A stretch of 64,000 nt of DNA from Henriciella sp. (GTDB taxonomy: Bacteria > Pseudomonadota > Alphaproteobacteria > Caulobacterales > Hyphomonadaceae), in the NCBI RefSeq assembly GCF_029936995.1, contig NZ_JAPYRE010000003.1:1-64000 (forward strand), read 5' to 3'. The translations under genes were made by a program, and so were the position numbers. The notes below the pieces were generated by a model. It was not told where the DNA came from, made no database searches, and saw only the letters and a program-made list of their open reading frames with translations. Numbering within the stretch: position 1 is the first letter of the stretch; every line of letters begins with the position of its first letter. Positions 57,214 through 64,000 of the stretch are shown here, piece by piece.

Positions 57214-59823
57214 TTAGATGAGATGTCTGCTCCATTCACCGAAACGGTGCCTGATCGGTCCCCTCGGAATGCTGAGGGCAATAATGGCAAGACCAACAAG
57301 CCCATCAGCCGCCATCTGTATCAGAGTTGCTTCCACGATGAACGGCATGAGGATAATGGCCAGCCCGAGAAAGATGTTGAGCAGGCGCAAGGGCCGGGCA
57401 GGTTCGGCCAGCGCGGCTACTGTAACGGTGACGACAAGTGCGCCAAGCAGGTGATCTGAATTGGCCAAGGCCCCGTCTGCGCCGAGCGTAAGGCGCGTGA
57501 ACATCAACCATATGCCAAGCGCGATACTGACCAGCAGCGTCCACGGAAAGGTCATGCCGCCGCCGACCATGTCGGCGAGGATTCGTCCCGGCGGACGCTG
57601 GAAGTCATCTTCGGTACGATCATCCGGGCCGTCGTCACTGTCACCGCGGAAGAGGACCCACAGGACTGGCCGACCTTTCTTCTTGCGGCGAATAAGGAAC
57701 TGAATGGTCGCGATCAGTTCGTCCACGGAATAGGGAATCTGGAAAAGCATGGCGGCCGCTGTCACGAGGCATAGCGTGCACCAGGTGCCAAGAATGATGG
57801 GCTGGATGATGATGAAAGTGATTGATACCGCGCCCAGCGGCACGATCATGATACCAAAGATCAGGACCAGCCACGGCATGGTGCGCCAGCGCCGCGATGA
57901 GCCGACCACGCCAATCAGGATTTCCAGCATATAGGTCAGGGCGCCAACGCCTGCATCCGGTACAGGCCAGGCTTTTGAAACACTCGAAGTGATGATCTCT
58001 TCGGTCCCATTTTTCCCGTCTCCGCCTACGCCTGAGAAGAAGGGCTCCCAGACCCCATCTATGTGACCAAGCTGGTAAGCCGTGAGATGTCGGGAAACCA
58101 GGAAGCCAAAGACGGCGAGTGCGATGATCGGTACACGCTGGAACCAGCTGGAGGGCGATGCATCCCAGCCGGGGGGAATGGTCGGGCCGGTTGCGGCGGC
58201 TGTTTCGCTTACACCGGGCGTAGGGCGGGCGAGAACGGCGAAACCGAAGATCAAGGCTCCGCTGATTGTCTGGTTCAGGTATACAGCGCCTGTAGGGGCC
58301 CAGAACAGGAGGGGCGCGAACATGATCCATGTGGCAACGGCTGCAATCAGCCACCGAACCAGCCTCAGCTTCCATGACAGGGAAAGAAAACCCAGTAGCA
58401 TTACCACAATACCACTGATTACGTCACTCCAGACCAGCGGGACGGAATTATAGACAATCATGGCCGGGCTGGTTGCCAGCCAGGCGCCCATCACGATGTT
58501 GAGGAATGGCGCCCAGATAAAATTCCGGTGCAGGCGAATGGATTCTCCTTCTGAGTCCCTGCGAACTTTTTCGGGATCATGGTCTTCTTCGGTTGCGGCC
58601 GTCAGCCAGGAGGGCGGCGTTATGCCATTGGTCTCATACCACTCGACCGGATCATTCTTGAGGCTGGCAACCATGTCAGGAAGTACGTTACGCAGCCTGT
58701 ATTTTGGCTCCCAGTCGAGAAGCCTGCGCGCTCGTTCAATATTGAGCTCGTAGTGATCATCGGCCATGTCGACCATGAATGGCCGGATGAAGGGTTTCTC
58801 GCCGTGGTCGATGTCATCCGGGACGACCGGTTCGGACTTTGCTTCCAGCCAAGCGCCGACGGCTGCGAGCGGTTTGGGCAAGGTGAAAGTGCGCCACTCT
58901 GTCTCTCCGTGGATGAGCCGGGCAAGTTCGTCCTGCAATTCACCGTAGCTGAGGGTCTCTGGCTCGCCGATGAGGATGGTGTTTTCTTCTGGCAGGTTTT
59001 GACGGCGCTCAACAGTCCGTTTGAAAGCCTCGACCATGTCGGCTTTGTGCACAAAGGCCTGCCCCACATCGAGTGACCCTGCATAGGCGTGCCCGTGCGG
59101 ATCTCGCTCATAGATGCGTCGGATCTGTTCTGACAGGGTCGGGACAGCGGAATGTTCGTCATAGACACCAGCAAGGTGCAGCAGCGTATACGGTATATCG
59201 CCGTGCGATTGCCGGATGGCTTCTTCGGCAGCCGCTTTCGATTGCGGATAGGCCCATTTCGGATTGAGCTCGGTTCCTTCCGAGATCGGCATGCCCGGAT
59301 CACTGGCTTGGTGCACCAGCATCGTACCGGAATAGATGAAGCGGCCAACTTCAAAATCTTGCAAGCCATTGAGCAGGCTGCGGGTGCCCTCGACATTCAG
59401 CTTTTTGTAGAGAGGATGCTGCTCTCCAGTGAAGTCAAAGTAGGCGGCCAGATGAATCACAGCGGCTATCTTGCTGCCGTGATCTTCACGGATCCTGCCG
59501 AGCGCTTCCTGAATCGAATTATCGGAGGTGAGGTCACAGGGAATCAACTCGCAATCTGCTTTCTGACCGGGCACATCAAGCCCGATGATCCGGAAATTCT
59601 GTCCCAGTGCTGCGACCAGCGCACTCCCTAATGCGCCAGCGGCACCCGTGATAACCAGCAATGGGTGGTGACTATCTTTGGTCGTCGAGTCTGTTCTGCC
59701 AGTTTCTGCTTGATTATTTTCGTCCACTGAAAATTCCATGTCCCTGAACTCGAGGGAGCGTCCCTGAATACGTACCTCGTGGAATTTCTCGAACGTTCGG
59801 GACAATGGAGCGTTCCAGCCCAT
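57214..59823 (-). CDS. Epimerase - SPW - VKOR-like membrane fusion protein
   Basis: This 869-aa protein has three parts. Residues ~50-390 are an extended SDR/NAD-dependent epimerase (LLVITGAAGALGSALVAAL, VIHLAAY, WAYPQSKAAAEEAI with the Tyr-x3-Lys). Residues ~435-545 are SPW-type membrane repeats (FIWAPFLNIVMGAWLATSPAMI). Residues ~570-720 resemble vitamin K epoxide reductase, with the redox motif WCTLC near ~678. The remainder is membrane-spanning. ATG 59739 (M29) is an alternative start; ribosome sites are weak for both. Fusion of a cytoplasmic sugar/NAD enzyme with a quinone-linked disulfide module is unusual. The substrate is unknown. Confidence 0.8.
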   Translation of the reverse strand: MGWNAPLSRTFEKFHEVRIQGRSLEFRDMEFSVDENNQAETGRTDSTTKDSHHPLLVITGAAGALGSALVAALGQNFRIIGLDVPGQKADCELIPCDLTSDNSIQEALGRIREDHGSKIAAVIHLAAYFDFTGEQHPLYKKLNVEGTRSLLNGLQDFEVGRFIYSGTMLVHQASDPGMPISEGTELNPKWAYPQSKAAAEEAIRQSHGDIPYTLLHLAGVYDEHSAVPTLSEQIRRIYERDPHGHAYAGSLDVGQAFVHKADMVEAFKRTVERRQNLPEENTILIGEPETLSYGELQDELARLIHGETEWRTFTLPKPLAAVGAWLEAKSEPVVPDDIDHGEKPFIRPFMVDMADDHYELNIERARRLLDWEPKYRLRNVLPDMVASLKNDPVEWYETNGITPPSWLTAATEEDHDPEKVRRDSEGESIRLHRNFIWAPFLNIVMGAWLATSPAMIVYNSVPLVWSDVISGIVVMLLGFLSLSWKLRLVRWLIAAVATWIMFAPLLFWAPTGAVYLNQTISGALIFGFAVLARPTPGVSETAAATGPTIPPGWDASPSSWFQRVPIIALAVFGFLVSRHLTAYQLGHIDGVWEPFFSGVGGDGKNGTEEIITSSVSKAWPVPDAGVGALTYMLEILIGVVGSSRRWRTMPWLVLIFGIMIVPLGAVSITFIIIQPIILGTWCTLCLVTAAAMLFQIPYSVDELIATIQFLIRRKKKGRPVLWVLFRGDSDDGPDDRTEDDFQRPPGRILADMVGGGMTFPWTLLVSIALGIWLMFTRLTLGADGALANSDHLLGALVVTVTVAALAEPARPLRLLNIFLGLAIILMPFIVEATLIQMAADGLVGLAIIALSIPRGPIRHRFGEWSRHLI

Positions 59824-59981
59824 GCAGGCCTGCGCCGGATGTTGAGCTTACAGGTATCCGGGTACATGGTTGATGTCTGGCGGTAGTTCCTGACGCCGTG
59901 GCTGAGAAGAACAAGCAAGGGAAGCGCTGGTCTCTGCGTTGAAACCTTGGCCTGTTGCTGGCCTGTGTGGATAGTGGTGCC

Positions 59982-61511
59982 ATGACGACGACGTATGCAG
60001 ACCTGATCAATCGTGGTGGCCTCGCGACACCTGAAGACACCGCGCTTATATTCGAGGATCGCTCGCTGAGCTTTGCCGAAGTCACCAGGCTGACAAACCA
60101 GTTGGTGAACGTACTGCTCGACCAGGGGCTAAAGCGCGGCGACAAGGTAGCGCTGCTGCTCAATAACGGCCTTTACAGCGTGCCGGTTGATTTCGCCTGT
60201 GCGAAAATGAGTCTAAACCGTGTGCCTCTCAACGCGCGACTTTCGGTGCAGGAACATTCCCGAATGCTGGCCGACACCGATTGCGGGACGCTTATCCATG
60301 GAGCTGATCTGGCAGACCGTGCACAGGCGCTGAAAGAGATGCTTCCCGAACTCCAGTGCCTGCCACTTGGGGATGGCAGTGGCGGCGGCTTGCTTGGGGA
60401 GGCTGAGCAAGCCAGTTCTGTGGATCCTGAGATACCGGTGGAAGAGGATGATGTTGTCCTGACACTTTTCACATCAGGCACAACAGGCACGCTGAAAGCG
60501 GCCCAGCATACGCAGGGCTCGTATGCGGCGATATGCAGGAACGTACTGCTCAATCTCATCAATGTGCAGCCGGGAGATACGATGCTGCATGCTGCTTCGC
60601 TTATTCACGCAAGCGGCGTATTTGTGTTGCCCTACTGGCTGCGTGGCGGACGCACGGTCATCATGAGTGCCTTCGAGCCGCGGGAATACCTTCGACTGCT
60701 GGATGTGCATGAAGTCACAGCCATCAACCTTGTGCCGACGATGTTACAGATGCTGCTGGGGCAGCCAGGTTTCACGGAAGCTGGAAAAGGCCATTTGCGT
60801 CAGGTGATCTATGGTGCCTCGCCAATGCCGCGTCCTGTGATCGAAGAGGCCATGGCCGCATGGGGGCAGGAGCTTTTCTGGCAGTATTATGGACAGACGG
60901 AGTGTCCACTTGCGGTCGCCGTACTTCGTCCAGAAGATCATGAGGGCGATGCATTGGGAGCTTGTGGACGCCCTGCACTAGATGTGGCCATCCGTCTTGT
61001 CGATGACGCAGGCAAGGATGTTGCTCCAGGTGAGATGGGCGAGATCGCGGTGCGTGCCCCGCAGCGTATGCTCGGCTATTACGATGCCCCCCAGCTCAAT
61101 GTTGAGACATTCATGGAGGGCGGCTGGCTGCGTACGCGGGACATGGGCGTGTTTGATGAAGGCGGGCTTCTGCACCTCAAGGACCGTACATCGGACATGA
61201 TCATAACCGGCGGCTACAATGTCTATCCACGGGAGGTCGAAGATGTACTGATGGCGCATCCGGCCGTGGCTGAGTGCGCCGTAATTGGGATCAAGGATGA
61301 GAAATGGGTTGAGGCTGTCACAGCAGTCGTTGCGCTTAAGGACGGTGTGAAGGCAGCGGCCGACGACATCATCGCCTTTACTGCTGAACGAACGGCCTCC
61401 TACAAGAAGCCGCGCGGTGTCGAGTTTGTTGAGGCAATCCCCAAGACAGCTGTCGGGAAATTGAACCGGAAGGCCTTGCGTGATCAGTTCAACGAAAACA
61501 GCGCGGGTTGA
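59982..61511 (+). CDS. Acyl-CoA synthetase / AMP-ligase
   Basis: The protein is 509 aa from ATG 59982; the frame opens at TTG 59955. The adenylate-forming signatures are TLFTSGTTGTLKAAQHT (P-loop), QYYGQTECP, GYNVYPREVEDVL and the C-terminal catalytic Lys in PKTAVGKLNRKAL. It should activate a fatty or aromatic acid to its CoA thioester in two steps. It overlaps the dehydrogenase gene, implying a shared pathway, and diverges from the epimerase fusion. Confidence 0.9.
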   Translation: MTTTYADLINRGGLATPEDTALIFEDRSLSFAEVTRLTNQLVNVLLDQGLKRGDKVALLLNNGLYSVPVDFACAKMSLNRVPLNARLSVQEHSRMLADTDCGTLIHGADLADRAQALKEMLPELQCLPLGDGSGGGLLGEAEQASSVDPEIPVEEDDVVLTLFTSGTTGTLKAAQHTQGSYAAICRNVLLNLINVQPGDTMLHAASLIHASGVFVLPYWLRGGRTVIMSAFEPREYLRLLDVHEVTAINLVPTMLQMLLGQPGFTEAGKGHLRQVIYGASPMPRPVIEEAMAAWGQELFWQYYGQTECPLAVAVLRPEDHEGDALGACGRPALDVAIRLVDDAGKDVAPGEMGEIAVRAPQRMLGYYDAPQLNVETFMEGGWLRTRDMGVFDEGGLLHLKDRTSDMIITGGYNVYPREVEDVLMAHPAVAECAVIGIKDEKWVEAVTAVVALKDGVKAAADDIIAFTAERTASYKKPRGVEFVEAIPKTAVGKLNRKALRDQFNENSAG

Positions 61512-61519
61512 GCGAGCGA

Positions 61520-62452
61520 ATGGCCTGGACGCGTGACGACATAACCCTGCGAATCCATGACAAGAATGCTCCCGAAATTCGGGCCGCAATCGCGGAGCGT
61601 TTCCCGGACTTGCGCTTTTCCGATGGGCCTTTTGAAACATCAGGGCTGAAAGTTCTGCTTGGTTTTCGCCCGCCAACGGATGAGGCGCTGGAAAGCTATG
61701 ACTGGGTTCATGCGGCCGGGGCAGGTGTGGATTATCTATGTGACGCGATCACTGACATCGATATGGCACCGGTCATCACGCGGACAACGGGGCGGATGGG
61801 GGAGCAGATTGGCGAATACTGCCTCGCTTATGCTCTGGCCCATTTGCAGAAGATGCGGTGGCGGGAGAATCTGGCGCGAGACCGGCGCTGGGACAAGCAG
61901 GGCGCTGTGGCGGAGCAGCTGTTCGATTGCCGTGTTGCCATACTGGGCACAGGCGCTATCGGAGCCAGTATTGCTAATATTTTCAGGTCCTTGAGCGCAA
62001 AAGTTCTCGGGTATTCTCGCAGCGGTACCCCGCGAGAGGGGTTTGACGATGTGATGACCTTTGCTGATCCCGAGGGGCTGGAGCAGGCAGACATCGTCAT
62101 ACTCGCGCTTCCATCGACACCGGATACAGAAGGTGTCGTTGGCGCTGGCATGCTGAAGGCGCTGAATAACGCGCTTCTCATCAATATTGGCCGCGGGGCG
62201 ACGCTGGATTCCGGCGCGTTGAGGCAGGCGCTGGCAGACGGCAATATTGCTGCAGCCATTCTGGACGTATTCGAGGTCGAGCCTTTGCCGGAGGATGACT
62301 GGCGCTGGGCGCATCCGGATGTCACGGTGACGCCTCATGTTTCAGGGCCGACGCGGACGGTGGATACGATCGAACGTTTTTGTGAATTGCTGGAAGCTTA
62401 TATGCAATCAGGCGAGCCGCCTGCTTCAGTGGATGTGAAGAGAGGCTATTAG
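61520..62452 (+). CDS. D-2-hydroxyacid dehydrogenase family protein
   Basis: The protein is 310 aa from ATG 61520; TTG 61508 overlapping the ligase stop (TTGA) is an equal alternative. The NAD-binding GTGAIGASIANIF, INIGRGATLDSGAL and catalytic Arg/Glu/His pattern (ILDVFEVEPLPEDDWRW, TPHVSGPT) place it near the GhrA/hydroxypyruvate-reductase group. It probably reduces a 2-keto acid. It forms an operon with the acyl-CoA synthetase. Confidence 0.9.
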   Translation: MAWTRDDITLRIHDKNAPEIRAAIAERFPDLRFSDGPFETSGLKVLLGFRPPTDEALESYDWVHAAGAGVDYLCDAITDIDMAPVITRTTGRMGEQIGEYCLAYALAHLQKMRWRENLARDRRWDKQGAVAEQLFDCRVAILGTGAIGASIANIFRSLSAKVLGYSRSGTPREGFDDVMTFADPEGLEQADIVILALPSTPDTEGVVGAGMLKALNNALLINIGRGATLDSGALRQALADGNIAAAILDVFEVEPLPEDDWRWAHPDVTVTPHVSGPTRTVDTIERFCELLEAYMQSGEPPASVDVKRGY

Positions 62453-62473
62453 CCGTCGAGCCCAAAATCGCAT

Positions 62474-62965
62474 TCAGGGACGGGCAGGTTCGTCGAAAAG
62501 GCCGACATCAAGAATGGGTTCGGAGTCGGTGATTTCTGAACGGGCATCGACGATCTGCGCCACACGTTCGAGTGTAGAGACGATCATTGAGCGCTCCCAC
62601 TCCGGCAAGTCCACAAAAAGAAGTTCGAAGTGATCCTGAAGCGGGTTTGGCGCCGAGCGCAGGACATTTAGGCCAGCCTCTTCCAGAACGAGAACAACAC
62701 GGCGGCCATCCGCCTCGTCCTTCTGACGGCTGACAAGGCCGAGACGTTCCAGCTTGTCTATCAGGGATGTGATCGACGCATTGCTCAGGGCTGTCATGCG
62801 GACAAGCTCACCGGCTGTGGCAGACCGGACCCCGGACAGGAGCTGTAGAACCTTCAGCTGTGAAACGCTCAGGCCCGTGGCCTGAGCCAGCGACCGGGCG
62901 TAGAGCTCAGTCCGCCGCTGGATGCGGCGCAGTGCAATGAGGGCGTCTGTGGTCTTCTGATCCAT
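62474..62965 (-). CDS. MarR-family regulator
   Basis: I choose ATG 62965 (163 aa); the frame opens at 63046, inside the preceding gene. The winged helix is QATGLSVSQLKVLQLLSGVRSATAGELVRMTALSNASITSLIDKLERLGLVSRQKDEADGRRVVLVLEEAG. It follows the sulfotransferase gene by 14 bp and is convergent with the ligase/dehydrogenase operon, which it may control; that is only positional. Confidence 0.88.
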   Translation of the reverse strand: MDQKTTDALIALRRIQRRTELYARSLAQATGLSVSQLKVLQLLSGVRSATAGELVRMTALSNASITSLIDKLERLGLVSRQKDEADGRRVVLVLEEAGLNVLRSAPNPLQDHFELLFVDLPEWERSMIVSTLERVAQIVDARSEITDSEPILDVGLFDEPARP

Positions 62966-62979
62966 GGAACGTGCGTATT

Positions 62980-64000
62980 TCAGGTGTTGTTGCGATTTTC
63001 CAGAGCTGCCTTGAGCGGGCCGAGATGGCTTTCGAATTTCTGCCATTGATCAAGGCCTGCGCGGCTGATCGGCTGGCGTACCTGTTCGGAGCTGGCTGTT
63101 CGTACGGCGCGGTGGGTCTTGTGGAAGTCGACACAGGCCTGCTCGAACGGCAGGTTACAATACTCGAGGATGCGTCGGACCTGCCCTTCAAGGTCCTCCA
63201 CGACATCCTCGTGTTGTACGCGAAGGACCCTGCCAGGCAGGACGTTGTCCCAGTGATCCATGAGGTCGACATAGCCGCGATAGTAGTGCCCAATGTCTTC
63301 GAGGCTGTAGCTGAATTCCTGTCCTTCCGCGAAGAGCTGCTTGAATCCTGAAAAGCAGCAGGCCATCGGCTCGCGGCGGGCATCAATGATCTTCGCGTTT
63401 GGCAGGATCATGTGGATGAGGCCAATATGCCTGAAATTATTGGGCATCTTGTCTGTAAAGAATGGCGCCCCCTGACGGTGGATCGCGGTATTCTCGATAT
63501 AGTCCCTGCCCAGAGCTTCGAGCTCTTCTTCAGGTAAGTCATGTAGAATACGAGGATAGCGCTCGCGGTCAGTCACCTGTTTGCGTCCGCGCAGCCCATG
63601 GGCGAGCGAAAGAATGTTGGGCAGCTCCAATGTGCCATCGACCTGGCTATGGGAAGCGAGGATCTGCTCGATAAGGGTCGAGCCCGCCCGCGGGAGGCCG
63701 ACGATAAAGATCGGAGCAGGGTCTTCATGACCGGTGCCGGCCTTCATCTCGAACAGGTCGGCCGTGCAGTGACGTTTCTGTGCGGCAAACTCTTCCTGCA
63801 TCTGTTCAGTCGTATAGCGGGTCTGGATTTTCTTGAGCGCGTTGCCTTCACTGTAGTTGGAGAAGGCTGCATCGATATCGCCCTTGTCCTCGAACGCCTT
63901 GCCGAGCGCGAAAGCGATGTGGACCCTGCCCATGAAGGAGAGGTTCGGGTCCTGCTTGGCAGCGAGCATCGTTTCGATGTCCTGGTCCTTGAACCTGAAC
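62980..64000 (-). CDS. TPR-sulfotransferase (5' end outside window)
   Basis: The frame is still open at the right edge (codons for FRFKDQDIET precede the first internal Met), so the N-terminal TPR part is cut off. The visible 339 codons show the end of a TPR (MGRVHIAFALGKAFEDKGDIDAAFSNYSEGNALKK) and then a PAPS-dependent sulfotransferase domain: IFIVGLPRAGSTLIEQILASH (5'-phosphosulfate loop) and later AKIIDARREPMACCFSGFKQLFA (3'-phosphate motif). Such proteins sulfate peptides or glycans; the substrate is unknown. Confidence 0.88.
   Translation of the reverse strand, partial: FRFKDQDIETMLAAKQDPNLSFMGRVHIAFALGKAFEDKGDIDAAFSNYSEGNALKKIQTRYTTEQMQEEFAAQKRHCTADLFEMKAGTGHEDPAPIFIVGLPRAGSTLIEQILASHSQVDGTLELPNILSLAHGLRGRKQVTDRERYPRILHDLPEEELEALGRDYIENTAIHRQGAPFFTDKMPNNFRHIGLIHMILPNAKIIDARREPMACCFSGFKQLFAEGQEFSYSLEDIGHYYRGYVDLMDHWDNVLPGRVLRVQHEDVVEDLEGQVRRILEYCNLPFEQACVDFHKTHRAVRTASSEQVRQPISRAGLDQWQKFESHLGPLKAALENRNNT

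Overview
The window looks like chromosome of a GC-rich alphaproteobacterium. The signs are dnaE2, a FecI/FecR/TonB-receptor lasso-peptide locus of the type known from Caulobacterales and Sphingomonadales, and an alphaproteobacterial traF / relaxase (DUF3363) / traG mobilisation module. A Caulobacterales/Hyphomonadaceae-like host is my guess; no rRNA or tRNA gene was seen that could settle it.

Layout. (1) 1-8.2 kb: the 3' part of dnaE2, an HPP-CBS membrane protein, an ABC exporter, and a four-gene lipoprotein operon (CsgG-like, PEGA-like, DUF4810, DUF799). (2) 8.4-19.0 kb: an AT-richer, defence-like island. It holds a tight three-gene SIR2 / small middle protein / Rad50-like ATPase operon, a divergent ~1,956-aa TPR protein with a PIN-like nuclease core and a degraded nuclease-like N-terminus, and two tandem paralogous XRE repressors, each preceded by the same paired palindromic operator. 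(3) 19.0-32 kb: a lasso-peptide locus with ECF sigma factor, FecR anti-sigma, TonB receptor with STN domain, lasso isopeptidase, and (convergent) cyclase C, protease B with fused leader-binding domain, a 46-aa precursor, and a TPR-LicD-type nucleotidyltransferase. A DprA-like plus ComF-like phosphoribosyltransferase pair is inserted on the opposite strand between fecR and the receptor. (4) 32-34.4 kb: small genes (DUF3892, helical protein, thermonuclease-like lipoprotein, 56-aa membrane protein, GNAT). (5) 34.5-50.5 kb: a mobilisable element with ardA, ParB-like protein, GSU2403-type nucleotidyltransferase, two orphan lipoproteins, DUF736, AlpA-like HTH, traF, relaxase, traG and an RHH protein, but no trb secretion genes. 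An intact IS66-family element (42977-45906) with a perfect 8-bp target duplication sits just in front of the relaxase. (6) 50.8-64 kb: an amidohydrolase lipoprotein facing a small membrane/XRE operon across a perfect 21-bp inverted repeat, a receiver protein and MASE1 hybrid kinase, an epimerase-SPW-VKOR fusion, an acyl-CoA synthetase/dehydrogenase pair, a MarR regulator and a truncated TPR-sulfotransferase.

How the parts work together. In the lasso locus, B (with its leader-binding domain) and C would turn the 46-residue precursor into a threaded peptide with predicted core GLPGIQDEFGSGSANSRVQ. The TonB receptor under FecI/FecR control would re-import it, and the isopeptidase would linearise it. 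In the island, the SIR2 operon matches the architecture of ABC-three-component (ABC-3C) conflict systems, where the ATPase and middle protein are thought to gate an NAD-directed effector. These assignments rest on motifs and gene order read by eye; no database search was possible.
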